DNA from: GCA-2731375 sp964344935
Lineage (GTDB): Bacteria; Pseudomonadota; Alphaproteobacteria; GCA-2731375
NCBI GenBank assembly: GCA_964344935.1
Contig: CAYFPL010000004.1
Location: 248,001 to 312,000, forward strand
Reading direction: 5' to 3'
Length of the DNA stretch: 64,000 nucleotides
The translations under genes were made by a program, and so were the position numbers. Under the pieces are notes generated by a model that saw only the letters and a list, made by a program, of their open reading frames with translations, was not told where the DNA came from and ran no database searches. This document shows positions 17,318 through 25,622 of this stretch, piece by piece. Position 1 is the stretch's first letter; each line of letters starts with the position of its first letter.

Positions 17318-17470
17318 TGTCCGCAATTGGCACAAAGCGCCTGTTTCGGTTACGTGCGGCTATATCCGTTATCAACCTATTTTCTAGGCCTCTTTCACGA
17401 CGGGCGCCCACCCATTCAAGGCTGGACTTCCAAATCGTTGGCCGCAGGTTCGAATCCTGCCGGGGGGCGC
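17318..17470 (+). repeat. tRNA-Arg repeat element, copy 3 (left arm and core)
   Basis: The left arm begins ATGTCCGCAATTGGCAC. The core at 17423-17470 is about 38/48 identical to the tRNA 3' half, with most changes in the acceptor part (a run of six G). No right arm follows; the next sequence is the end of the hydrolase gene at 17488. Confidence 0.8.
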
Positions 17471-17487
17471 CCTCAATTCTAGAAAGA

Positions 17488-18297
17488 TTAGTTCAGGTGT
17501 TTGGCCAAAAATTGTTGGATCCTCAACCGAGAGTCAGATGCCGCGCTGCCCTCTCGCGACCATCCAGACCATGGCCCTTCGAAGCCATGGCCAGCCTCCG
17601 GATACACCTTCAGCCTGACGTCATGCGTGGACGAAACCTTACGCAACATTTCTTGGCAATACCTTGCTGATACCGTTGTGTCCCTAGCGCCAATGAGTAG
17701 CAATAATGGGGCTGAGAGGTCGTTAAGTTCAGGGAAGCAGCTTGGGTAAAGGGCTACGGCCGCGGCGAAAAGGCCTTCCTTTTCAACGCCATACCATTTT
17801 CCACGGTATTCCGAGCGGTGATTTGAGACAGCGGCAAGTGCCGCCGCGCCACCCTTGGACCAACCGACAACACCGATACGCCAACTGTCGACATAACGCA
17901 ACCCAGCCAAGTAGGTGCGACCCTGATGGGCGTCCTGCGCCTGTTCGGAGTCTAGATAAGATCCAATCGACTGTTCACGATTTCTCGAAGGCGCACTATT
18001 GCTGTCGATGACGAGAGTGACGTACCCCCAGTGCACCATCTTCTGTGCCGCACAGAGATATCCGGGCTGGAGGCCTCCGGGCGCTCCGTGTAACAAGACC
18101 AAGGCCGGGAAGGGACCGTTGCCTAACGGTTTCAATAAGTGGGCAAAAACTGGAACCGTCTCGCCCTCTCGGCTCTTGCTGAGTAACTCAACATCTTGCG
18201 AATTCGGTGGTGTGCAAGGGGGGGCGGCTGCATGAACCGGCTCTGCCAAAGTCAACCAGAACAAAGCTGCAAGCAAAATGTCTGCCCGAATTCGCAT
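17488..18297 (-). CDS. Exported dienelactone-hydrolase-like alpha/beta hydrolase
   Basis: About 269 aa from ATG 18297, beginning with a signal peptide (MRIRADILLAALFWLTLAEP, cleavage near VHA). The frame is open to 18387, but that extension would bury the signal. The alpha/beta-hydrolase core shows ALVLLHGAPGG (oxyanion region), the nucleophile elbow GWSKGG, Asp in GARDTTVS and His in EAGHGF, a complete Ser-Asp-His triad. Family members cleave lactones and esters. Periplasmic location is inferred. It is the only gene between repeat copies 3 and 4. Confidence 0.85.
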   Translation of the reverse strand: MRIRADILLAALFWLTLAEPVHAAAPPCTPPNSQDVELLSKSREGETVPVFAHLLKPLGNGPFPALVLLHGAPGGLQPGYLCAAQKMVHWGYVTLVIDSNSAPSRNREQSIGSYLDSEQAQDAHQGRTYLAGLRYVDSWRIGVVGWSKGGAAALAAVSNHRSEYRGKWYGVEKEGLFAAAVALYPSCFPELNDLSAPLLLLIGARDTTVSARYCQEMLRKVSSTHDVRLKVYPEAGHGFEGPWSGWSREGSAASDSRLRIQQFLAKHLN

Positions 18298-18372
18298 CAG
18301 TGCATTCCAATTCCAACACGGAAAGATTGGCATTCTTTTCCGTTGAAAGTCGGAATTCAAGCGGAACGCTAC

Positions 18373-18625
18373 GTCGGCTTCCGGCACAAATGCTGATTAA
18401 GGTGCTGTGCAGTGTTTTCTGCTGTCTACCTCATATCGAAGCTTCTCATTCTCGGTAGTCGACAACACACTCAGGGCTGGACTTTTATTCCTTAGGTGGC
18501 AGGTTCAAATCCTGCCGTGGACGTCAACTTGACATTGCAGGAACGTGAAAGATCGCCGGTCGCTGCCCGCTTTCCATCCGGTAGTGGGAGAAAATTTGGC
18601 ATATCTAACAGGTCGCTTTTGACCC
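18373..18625 (+). repeat. tRNA-Arg repeat element, copy 4 (complete, diverged)
   Basis: The left arm starts near TTCCGGCAC. The core at 18479-18526 matches the tRNA 3' half at about 39/48. The right arm 18527-18625 is well conserved (TTGACATTGCAGGAACG at its start, TTTTGACCC at its end). The ATG of the ArsR-like gene follows after one base. Confidence 0.85.
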
Positions 18626-18626
18626 A

Positions 18627-18920
18627 ATGTGGAACCTTGTACTGATGGTTTTCAACGACAGTAGTGCGGGTTTTGCCGATAGTACCCGCCGTCGCATCAT
18701 CGACCGCCTGAGCAGGCAAACCGCTCAGTCATTGTTCGAAGTATGCGCCGCATCGGTTGCTGAGGATGGCGTTGCCTTGTCCCGTCATACGATCTCCCAG
18801 CATCTTGCCGTATTGGAGAAAGCCGGATTGATCGAGACGCCATGGAAGGGACGCACGAAAGCACATTCATTGAGCGTCAACGAAGACCATATCCCGGCCG
18901 CATCCTGGATTAGGAATTGA
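18627..18920 (+). CDS. ArsR-like winged-helix regulator
   Basis: 97 aa, with an alternative ATG at 18645. Residues about 15-85 match an ArsR-type helix-turn-helix: FADSTRRRIIDRLSRQTAQS, the recognition helix in LSRHTISQHLAVLEKAGLIE, and a wing in GRTKAHSLS. No cysteine pair typical of metal sensing is seen. Fold members without metal sites often control a downstream SRPBCC or glyoxalase gene, and here a VOC protein follows 20 bp later, so the pair is probably an operon. The gene begins at the right edge of repeat copy 4, so its promoter would lie inside the repeat. Confidence 0.78.
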   Translation: MWNLVLMVFNDSSAGFADSTRRRIIDRLSRQTAQSLFEVCAASVAEDGVALSRHTISQHLAVLEKAGLIETPWKGRTKAHSLSVNEDHIPAASWIRN

Positions 18921-18940
18921 AAACAAAGCGGAACAAAGAC

Positions 18941-19342
18941 ATGAAAATCTATGTGACTAACCTCTTTGTCGATGACCAAGACAAAGCAGAGAAGTTTTAC
19001 ACTGATGTCCTCGGGTTCAAGTTGAAGAATAATATTCCGTTAGGTGAAAGTCGTTGGTTGACTGTCGTGTCCAGTGAAGACCCTGATGGACCGGAACTGT
19101 TGCTTGAACCAAGCACGCATCCTGCTGTTAAGCCCTATAAGGATGCACTGGTTTCCGATGGCATTCCGGCGCATTCTTTTCAGGTGACGAACCTGGATGC
19201 GGAGCGGAAAAGACTGGGCGAACTAGGTGTGAATTTTGTTGTTGAACCCATGGATGCAGGAGCTGTTCGTATGTCGGTTTTCAATGACACTTGTGGGAAC
19301 CTTATCCAGTTGATCGAAATGAAAGCCGCTGCTCCAGCATGA
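18941..19342 (+). CDS. VOC-family (glyoxalase/bleomycin-resistance-like) protein
   Basis: 133 aa from ATG 18941 (a TTG at 18917 would overlap the upstream stop). The beta-alpha-beta-beta-beta unit is visible twice: MKIYVTNLFVDDQDKAEKFY with GFKLKNNIPLG, and the second half AHSFQVTNLDAERKRLGELG with FNDTCGNLIQLIE. The C-terminal Glu of the metal site is present in QLIE. Such proteins detoxify electrophiles or bind antibiotics; the subgroup is often annotated as glyoxalase. Its pairing with the ArsR-like gene suggests induction by its substrate. Confidence 0.87.
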   Translation: MKIYVTNLFVDDQDKAEKFYTDVLGFKLKNNIPLGESRWLTVVSSEDPDGPELLLEPSTHPAVKPYKDALVSDGIPAHSFQVTNLDAERKRLGELGVNFVVEPMDAGAVRMSVFNDTCGNLIQLIEMKAAAPA

Positions 19343-19735
19343 TCGTCGAAGTTGCCGAGGCATTTTCCGCCAGAACGGTCATAGCAGCCGTTTTGGTGAA
19401 GCTGGGGATCCTGGCTTCAGGGCTCGAAGGCGTGGTTAGTTGCGATGCAAACTGATGGCTGTTTCTGCTCCGAAAGTCGCTTAAGGCAGTGAGGGGCCGA
19501 TTTCCACGGTGGCCTTGTTGGCCTCCTATTGGTCCAAAGCCAAAGTTTGTCGCGATTGACCCCGTTTGGCGCACCGCCAAAGGCCGCCACCTCAGGAGAC
19601 GACGGCCGTAAGACCGCCGCTTGAACCCTCAATGATAAGCGGCATAACCTAATGCCCACATAAGGCAAATCCCCCCGTCGGAAACAGGATCATATGACCT
19701 GAATGTTTTGGTGACGGGCAAGAAAGAGCAAACCC
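19343..19735. other. Intergenic stretch without recognised gene
   Basis: About 390 bp. Short frames on either strand have no family resemblance. Several GGCC-rich words occur but no clear hairpin or repeat arm. Probably decayed sequence plus the promoter of the next gene. Confidence 0.4.
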
Positions 19736-20161
19736 ATGGCGGAACCGATCATCCATCCGAGCGTAGAGCAGTTCGATGCCTTCATGATCCATGAACGTAT
19801 CGGCAAGATCCACATGTTGAATTTTCTGAAGTATCGCGCCCAGGCCGAGTATCAGCCGGGCGACGCGGACGCGGAACCCTGCAGCGGCGAAGAAGCCTAT
19901 CAACGTTACGGCCGTGTCGCCGTTCAAACCATCGGTGAAGTCGGTGGCGGCATCGTCTGGTCCGGCAAACCGGAGCTTTGGCTCATCGGTGACGGTGAAG
20001 ATTGGGATCAATTGATCCTTGTCGAATATCCTTCCGTCGAAGCTTTCAAGCGGATGATGGATATGCCTCGCTATCAGGCCGCCATCCACCATCGCAAAGC
20101 CGGCCTGGCCGCCACAAAACTAATCCGGTGTAATCCAACGTTTGAACGCTCGGGAAGCTAG
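19736..20161 (+). CDS. DUF1330-type ferredoxin-like small protein
   Basis: 141 aa. The compact alpha/beta fold of DUF1330 shows as KIHMLNFLKYRAQA, then EEAYQRYGRVAVQTIGEVGG, WDQLILVEYPSVEAFKRMMD and PRYQAAIHHRKAGLA, close to the family consensus. These dimeric-barrel proteins are often monooxygenase-like or stress related, but no reaction is established for this branch. It is about 390 bp from the VOC gene on the same strand and convergent with the PAS gene. Cytoplasmic. Confidence 0.85.
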   Translation: MAEPIIHPSVEQFDAFMIHERIGKIHMLNFLKYRAQAEYQPGDADAEPCSGEEAYQRYGRVAVQTIGEVGGGIVWSGKPELWLIGDGEDWDQLILVEYPSVEAFKRMMDMPRYQAAIHHRKAGLAATKLIRCNPTFERSGS

Positions 20162-20297
20162 ATCCCCACACTTGGACCCTCTCGATGTCGTCCTAGAGGG
20201 TGGACTTAGAACTCGTTTGGTTATTGGCCACGATGATGTCGGCTCCTGGCGCATTTTGTTGGGTGCTATTGATCGCGGAAAAGGTGTCAGGGAGCGG

Positions 20298-20810
20298 TCA
20301 GTTCAATACGCTGACGGCCAGCAGCATGTTTATGTTCTCACCGTCGGACGACAAAGGTGCAAAGAGGTTTTCCGAGATGAGAAAGTTCTTATCTTCCATC
20401 GGTGCGGCACCCATGGCACGGATTGGCCGGCGGTTTTCAAGCACCCACAATGGCGCTTTACTGATCTCGTTCAACACGTCGATATCGTAGATTTCATCCC
20501 AGTATCGCCCCGTCATATCCCGGCCGACCCGCTCTGTTATGTAGGTCCCAACCAATCGCCATCTCAGTCTCACAGTCTCTGCTTCGACAACATCGACGAG
20601 CAGGATGTGCGGCAGTAATCGTGATGGCAGGTTCAGGGGGTCGAAATCACTGCGACTTGGCAATGTATTTCCCGCCCGCGCATTTCGCCAAATCGCATAA
20701 CCGAGCGAGACCAGTTCATCTTCAAATAACAAATCTTCGTCCAGCTTGTAGGACATACGGCCTACATAGGGCGAAACGGCTTCTTTCTCTTCGGGACCAT
20801 TCGAGGTCAC
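20298..20810 (-). CDS. PAS_5-family protein (first of three)
   Basis: 170 aa, start ATG 20810. It has the family layout: YAIWRNARAGNTLPSRSDFD, then LPSRLLPHILLVDVVEA, RLRWRLVGTYITERVGRDMTG, and a C-terminal region with RAMGAAPMEDKN and LLAVSVLN. PAS_5 (PF07310) proteins are single-PAS cytosolic proteins confined largely to Alphaproteobacteria and have no output domain. Function unknown, presumably sensing by small-molecule binding or protein contact. The same family recurs at 27683-28225 and 32999-33529. About 140 bp from its start to the next repeat copy. Confidence 0.82.
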   Translation of the reverse strand: MTSNGPEEKEAVSPYVGRMSYKLDEDLLFEDELVSLGYAIWRNARAGNTLPSRSDFDPLNLPSRLLPHILLVDVVEAETVRLRWRLVGTYITERVGRDMTGRYWDEIYDIDVLNEISKAPLWVLENRRPIRAMGAAPMEDKNFLISENLFAPLSSDGENINMLLAVSVLN

Positions 20811-20948
20811 GGCATTGTTCCTTGTGTCATGGACAAAACCCGCATGCCTTATCGACCTGTTAACTCACGTGCACTGTCCTCCTCCATAAAGCAGAGTGTA
20901 ACGACCTGCGGAGTATGAATCCATGTACCTCGGAATTCGGAACCGAAT

Positions 20949-21078
20949 GGCAGTTTCCGGCACATAACGCCCGCTGGCGTTTCGGGGAGCTGTCTCCGCT
21001 CTTCACCTCATATCGGGCCTTTTCAGGGCTGGACTTCTAATCCGTATGTCACAGGTTCGAATTCTGCTGGGCGCGTCT
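20949..21078 (+). repeat. tRNA-Arg repeat element, copy 5 (left arm and core)
   Basis: The short-form left arm (TTTCCGGCAC near its start, then TCATATCGGGCCTTTTCAGG) leads into a core at 21031-21078, about 41/48 identical to the tRNA 3' half. No right arm follows. The arm lacks the dyad seen in copies 1-3, like copy 6. Confidence 0.8.
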
Positions 21079-21174
21079 GACGAGGAGCTGGTGGCCGGTC
21101 ACATTTTATCCATGGCAGGCTTATCAGCCGACCCCTGTAAAACGTAATACAGCCCCTATGCATATCGAGGCCGG

Positions 21175-21513
21175 TTATGGGGAATTGTTCAAGCGTTTCG
21201 CTTCGGCCCGTGCTGCTTTGGCGTCGCTTGGGCGACCAGCCTTGTCCAGCAAGTCGGCGTAATACTCATACTGATCGGCGTATTTTGTGGTTTCAAGCTT
21301 GAGGATCAGTTCAAACGCCATAGCTGCTTCGTTGTGGAACTCGTTATCAGCGTAGCACGTAACAAGGGCTCGAAGCGCGCTGCCTGCCAAACCTGTATCC
21401 GCATGGGGCAGTATGCTCGCTACATTCTTCTCGATTTTTTCACATGATTCTGCAGTTGCATCATTCGGCAGCAAAAGCATTAGCATGCAGCACGCGGCAA
21501 TCGAGGTTCGCAT
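21175..21513 (-). CDS. Small secreted TPR-like protein
   Basis: 112 aa with a signal peptide (MRTSIAACCMLMLLLPNDATA). The mature part has two helical pairs in a TPR-like register: GSALRALVTCYADNEFHNEA with FELILKLETTKYAD, and YEYYADLLDKAGRPSDAKAA. Two Cys in the mature part (SCEKIEKN and VTCYAD) could form a disulfide. Periplasmic. Family not identified. The 266 bp before it, up to the oxidoreductase at 21780, show nothing clear. Confidence 0.6.
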   Translation of the reverse strand: MRTSIAACCMLMLLLPNDATAESCEKIEKNVASILPHADTGLAGSALRALVTCYADNEFHNEAAMAFELILKLETTKYADQYEYYADLLDKAGRPSDAKAARAEAKRLNNSP

Positions 21514-21779
21514 GGCTGAAGATTATCATGGCAAGCCTATCCAGTGAAAACGCCGCCTATGAATTGCGGCCGGTGCTAGTGCCTTTCAGATTCGCACAAT
21601 TGTTGACGATCGATCCGCCGATATTCCGACATAACAGTATGCTGCGCTGCTCGCCTCGTATCACGCCTTGGCTTTCTCGATAGGCGGTAGCCTTTTCATG
21701 ACACAAGATCGAACGTCGCGCATCGTCAAACCGAACGGCGGCCGCCGAGACTGCGCCAAAGCAGGGGGTCACTGTCCAT

Positions 21780-22793
21780 TCAATCCACCTTGATCAACAA
21801 TTTGCCGGTGTTCTCTCCCCTGTAGAGCATGGCAATAGCCTCTGGCGCAGCGTCCGCGCCTTCGAGAACATGTTCCCTATGGGCGAGTTTGCCTTGCCTG
21901 ATCCAGTTTGCTAGTGCGTCAAAGGCTTCCCCATACCGGTCCTGATAATCGAAAACCAACAGACCTTGCATGCGGGCACGGGCAACGAGGATCTGGCGGT
22001 TAACCCGTGGCCCAACGGGGATCGGATCCCAATCTGTGAAAGCAGCAGTGCCGCAAATTGTTATGCGGGCACCAATGGCAAGATTGGTCATGACGGCATC
22101 ACTGATCGGGCCACAGGTATTATCAAAATAGCAGTTTACACCGTCCGGACAGGCGTTCTTGATCGCGCGAGCGACATCTTCCTTGTGATAGTTGATCACG
22201 GTGTCATATCCGAATTGCTCGCGGCACAGGGCTATCTTTTCTTCACTGCTGGTGATGCCAACGGTTCGACAGCCCTTAATCTTGGCGATCTGACCGACGG
22301 CAGAGCCAACGGCGCCGGCGGCGGTAGAGACGACGACAGTTTCATCCGGCTGAGGGTCACAAATGTCGAGTAGGCCAAAATAGGCCGTCACGCCATTCAC
22401 CCCCATAACACCAAGGGCGAGGGACGGTGAAAGGTCGGTTTCAGTGACCTTCCGATCGATATTGCTTCCATCGCTGATGGAATAGCGTTGCCATCCCAAC
22501 ATGCCGGTCACCGTCTCGCCTTTGGCGTAGCCAGGGTGCTCGCTTGCCACGACTTTGCCCACCGCCAAGGAGCGCATGGGTGCGCCGATTTCGACTGGTG
22601 GTAAATAGTTTGGTAGGTCATTGACCCAGCCACGCATCGCCGGGTCGACGGACCAGTATTGTGTCTCGACGAGGAATTCGCCTGCGGCCAAGTCCGGGAC
22701 AGGGACTTCCTCAATCGAAAAATGTTCGGCTTGCGGCACACCCTTGGGGCGGCTCGACAGGATCACGCGGCGATTAACAAGGTTTGATGACAT
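21780..22793 (-). CDS. NADP-dependent MDR-family oxidoreductase (CurA / prostaglandin reductase type)
   Basis: 337 aa from ATG 22793. The frame is open to an ATG at 22865, but MSSNLVNRRVILSSRPKG matches the normal family start and has GGAAAG upstream. It is zinc-free: there is no Cys ladder, and SVDPAMRGW takes the place of the catalytic zinc region. The coenzyme-binding part shows VVVSTAAGAVGSAVGQIAK (AxxGxxG) and CYFDNTCGPISDAV. Relatives reduce alpha,beta-unsaturated ketones and aldehydes such as curcumin or 15-oxo-prostaglandins. Cytoplasmic. Likely role: detoxifying enones, but the substrate is unknown. Confidence 0.88.
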   Translation of the reverse strand: MSSNLVNRRVILSSRPKGVPQAEHFSIEEVPVPDLAAGEFLVETQYWSVDPAMRGWVNDLPNYLPPVEIGAPMRSLAVGKVVASEHPGYAKGETVTGMLGWQRYSISDGSNIDRKVTETDLSPSLALGVMGVNGVTAYFGLLDICDPQPDETVVVSTAAGAVGSAVGQIAKIKGCRTVGITSSEEKIALCREQFGYDTVINYHKEDVARAIKNACPDGVNCYFDNTCGPISDAVMTNLAIGARITICGTAAFTDWDPIPVGPRVNRQILVARARMQGLLVFDYQDRYGEAFDALANWIRQGKLAHREHVLEGADAAPEAIAMLYRGENTGKLLIKVD

Positions 22794-23014
22794 TTCGAAC
22801 TTTCCATCAGGTGCTACAGAGTTGTTGTGATCGCGCTTTGAAGAGTTGATCTCTGTTGTGTCCATAGCTCATGCAGTGCGCTAACCGCTGGACAATTACA
22901 ATCTCGGATCATGGCTCGGACTGCTCCTTCCACGGCTTGACCCCTATTTTAGCCGCTTGAAGTGTCGCAAATTCTTTCAAAGGGACTGCGAAGGTGAGGT
23001 TAAGTCCAAAAAAA

Positions 23015-23317
23015 TTAATCTTGGCGTTGTTCTTCGCTTATCCGGCGGAATTGAATTGCCAAGGATTCAAAACGATGCGCAAGGCGCAATTGGCCCTCAT
23101 GTAAGACGCGCACCAGATAAATGCCGATCACAACCAGCGTCAAAATTAGGCCCCAGATCGGATTAATGTCGTAATAGGCAACGACCAAAAGGATTGGAAC
23201 CAGGGTCACCAAGATAGAGCCCGAGACAAGGACCTGCCGTATGATTTTGCGAATAGCTTTGGCCGAAATCATTCGTCCTTGATTTGCGAGAGCGTCGTCG
23301 TCGCCGGGATGTGGCAT
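23015..23317 (-). CDS. Small two-helix membrane protein of unknown function
   Basis: 100 aa from ATG 23317 (AAGGTG 7 nt upstream; ATG 23341 lacks a site). It has a basic cytosolic stretch (MISAKAIRKIIRQ), two hydrophobic segments (VLVSGSILVTLVPILLVVAY and WGLILTLVVIGIYLVRVL), and a polar C-terminus with a heptad-like LRLAHRFESLAIQF. Family not recognised. The remnant of a cyclase start at 23359-23418 lies just upstream in the same orientation, so this gene may have used or replaced that promoter. Confidence 0.55.
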   Translation of the reverse strand: MPHPGDDDALANQGRMISAKAIRKIIRQVLVSGSILVTLVPILLVVAYYDINPIWGLILTLVVIGIYLVRVLHEGQLRLAHRFESLAIQFRRISEEQRQD

Positions 23318-23358
23318 ATCATTCACCTTGATAGGCAGCATTGGTCCGAGTCGGTTCG

Positions 23359-23418
23359 GTAGCCGACCACAACAATGGCAACGATAGCCGTCAGTCTACG
23401 TTGAGGCCCTTCCGACAT
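23359..23418 (-). pseudogene. Remnant of the 5' end of a class III cyclase gene
   Basis: Reading from ATG 23418 gives MSEGPQRRLTAIVAIVVVGY, aligning with MTEGIQRRLAAIVSADVVGY of the intact gene at 30780-32552. The metal Asp is lost (AI for AD) and homology stops at about 23359, after which the frame runs into unrelated sequence. The 40 bp before the ATG (to about 23459) also resemble the 5' flanks of the other cyclase genes (shared GAGTGTA and GGGAATC.ATG words). It is evidence that this family has been duplicated and lost locally. Confidence 0.7.
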
Positions 23419-23648
23419 GGGTGAGAGTGTAACGGTGACCGTTCAGGGAATCCATGCGGAGATTTGAAGGCGCCAGGTTATCGAAATGGGCTTGCATCGT
23501 CGGTCTCGGTCACCGCCGGTGACTCCAGTTATTCGGTTCGTGCCGCAAGTTGGCTGGCGAGCGGTCCCATAGCCTCATCCGAACCTGGTGGCCGTCATGA
23601 CCATTGTCGATTAGCATTATGTGTGCGGCAGTACGGGAGCAGTCAGAA

Positions 23649-24890
23649 ATGAAACTGGAACGGTACCGCAAATTCAATACGCGCGATGTCTATCCCGGCG
23701 GCAGGCTGGACAACGACATGTGCATGACGGTGAAAGCCGGCAACCGCATCTTTGTGCGGGGCCAGACCGGCCTCGACCTCGACCAGCGCATGAGCAGCCC
23801 CGATGATGCGGCGGCGCAGGCCGAGCAAGCCATGGCGAATGCGAAAATACTGTTGGAGGAGGCCGGCTCCAGCCTGGATCATGTCTGTCAGGTTACGACC
23901 TATCTGACCGATCCCGCCTATCGCACCGACGTTTACAACACCGTGGGCCGCTTTTTGAAAGGCAACCCCACGGTTGCCACCGGCCTCATCGTCAAGGGCC
24001 TGGCGATGCCCGAAATGAAGGTCGAGCTCGACCTCGAGGCTGTCATTCCAAACGCGAGCGGGCATGAGAAGTTCCGCCTCTTGAATACCGGCGATTGGTT
24101 CGGCCAAACCGGCATCAATCGCGAGTCCTGCATGGCTATCAACACCGGCGATGAAATCTACCTGCGGGGCCAGATCGGATGTGAACTGGATGGTTCCAAG
24201 ATGTATGGGCTGGGCTTTGCCCCGGACGATGCCGCCGCACAGGCCGAACAGGCAATGAAGAACGCCCGCACGTTATTGGAGGAGGCGGGCGCGGGCTTTG
24301 AGGATGTTTGCAAAACCCGCATTTACATCGGCGACCGTGCCTATCGGGAGCCGGTCTATCAGGTCATCGGGAAACATCTTGGCGACACGCATCCTTGCTC
24401 CACCGGTCTGATCATGCGCGGCTTCGCACGGCCCGAGATCTTGTTTGAAATCGATATGGCCGTCACATTGTCAAAGGGTACGCCGCATCTGCGCTTGCGG
24501 AAATTTCATACCGACGAGGCCTACAAGGACGGTCAGAAACTCGGCAGCCGGTTCTGCAAGGCGGTGCGCGCCGGCGACCGCGTCTAGCTGCGCGGCCAAA
24601 CCGGCAACAACCTTGATGGCGAGTTTGTCGGCCCGGGCGATCCAGGCGCCCAGGCTGACCAGGCCATGAAGAACATCACCACGCTGTTGGCGGAGGCCGG
24701 TGCCTCGCTGGACGACGTCTGCAAGATCACCACCTATATCCTGCATCGCGGCCATCGCGAGGCTGTCTACCAGGCCGTTGGCCGGCATCTGAAAGGTGTG
24801 CATCCCTGCGGCACCGGCCTTATTGTCGACGGTTTGGCAAACCCGCAATTCTTGGTCGAGATCGATGTGGACGCGGTGGTGCAAAGTTAG
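23649..24890 (+). pseudogene. Triple-domain RidA (YjgF/Rid) protein interrupted by an in-frame TAG
   Basis: From ATG 23649 three tandem Rid-like units of about 135 aa follow. Each has an RGQ motif (IFVRGQTG, IYLRGQIG, then xLRGQTG), an AQAEQAM or AQADQAM stretch, a LLEEAG/LLAEAG motif and a VCK-T-Y core. In unit 3 the position corresponding to Phe or Tyr before LRGQ is TAG (24585-24587), yet the frame stays open and homologous to its natural stop at 24888. A 312-codon truncated product with two full units may still be made. Rid enzymes hydrolyse reactive imines. It is 29 bp upstream of a DUF1028 gene, a usual Rid companion. Confidence 0.82.
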
Positions 24891-24919
24891 CGTATCCAAA
24901 AGCTAACGGAGGAAACTGG

Positions 24920-25582
24920 ATGACCTATTCCCTGGTCGGCATGTGCAAGCGAACCGGCATGTTCGGTGCCGCGGTAACTACCTCCAGTATCAACGTGGGC
25001 GCGCGCTGCCCTCATGCCAGGGCCGGCGTCGGCGCGGTGTTGACGCAACATCGTACCGACAATCGCCTAGGGCCGCGCGGGCTTGCCCTGTTGGAGGAGG
25101 GTAAGGCGGCTAAGGAGGTGATCCAGGCTCTGGTCGCGGACAACCCAACGATTGGCTGGCGGCAGCTTGCGGTCATCGACCGCGATGGCGGCACCGGTTT
25201 TTATCATGGCGACCGCATTGCTTCGATCCACGCCGGCGCGAGCGGTGAAGGCTGCTGTGCCATCGGCAACATCATCCGCAACGAGGAAGTCCCCCAGCAG
25301 ATGGTTGAGGCGTTCGAGGAACGGCCCGATGCGCATCTGGCGGAACGGTTGCTTCTGGCGCTTGAGGCCGGATTCGCGGCGGGCGGTGAGTTCAAGCAGG
25401 TCAAGTCCGCGGCACTGCTCGTGGTTCACGAACAATCGTTTCCGTTGGTCGATCTACGCGTTGAATATGACCGTGCACCCTTGGCCGAACTGCGCTTCCT
25501 GTGGGAGGTCTATCAGCCGCAGATCGAACATTTCGTTACTCAGGTCATTGATCCCGGGAGTCTGCCGCCGCCCAGTACTTGA
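24920..25582 (+). CDS. DUF1028 (Ntn-hydrolase-like) protein
   Basis: 220 aa, with a good GGAGGAAAC site before ATG 24920. The family N-terminus TYSLVGMCKRTGMFGAAVTT, the RAGVGAVLTQHRTD segment, ALVADNPTIGWRQLAVID and the IGNIIRNEEVPQQMVEAF region all fit DUF1028, predicted to adopt an Ntn-hydrolase fold. It occurs widely next to Rid-family and amine or amino-acid catabolic genes, as here. Catalysis is unproven; a role in hydrolysing an amide of an intermediate is only inference. Confidence 0.9.
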   Translation: MTYSLVGMCKRTGMFGAAVTTSSINVGARCPHARAGVGAVLTQHRTDNRLGPRGLALLEEGKAAKEVIQALVADNPTIGWRQLAVIDRDGGTGFYHGDRIASIHAGASGEGCCAIGNIIRNEEVPQQMVEAFEERPDAHLAERLLLALEAGFAAGGEFKQVKSAALLVVHEQSFPLVDLRVEYDRAPLAELRFLWEVYQPQIEHFVTQVIDPGSLPPPST

Positions 25583-25622
25583 ACCTGCGCGCGACAACTT
25601 GGATTGAGCCGCCTTTAGAAAG

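Noticed and set aside
17317..17670. Small protein frame starting MSAIGTKR, and similar frames at 32595 and 15146
   Set aside because: These frames arise from the left arm of the repeat element; they do not continue as any conserved protein.
24585..24587. Pyrrolysine codon in the RidA gene
   Set aside because: The aligned units have an aromatic residue here, and no pyrrolysine genes are in view; a nonsense change is simpler.
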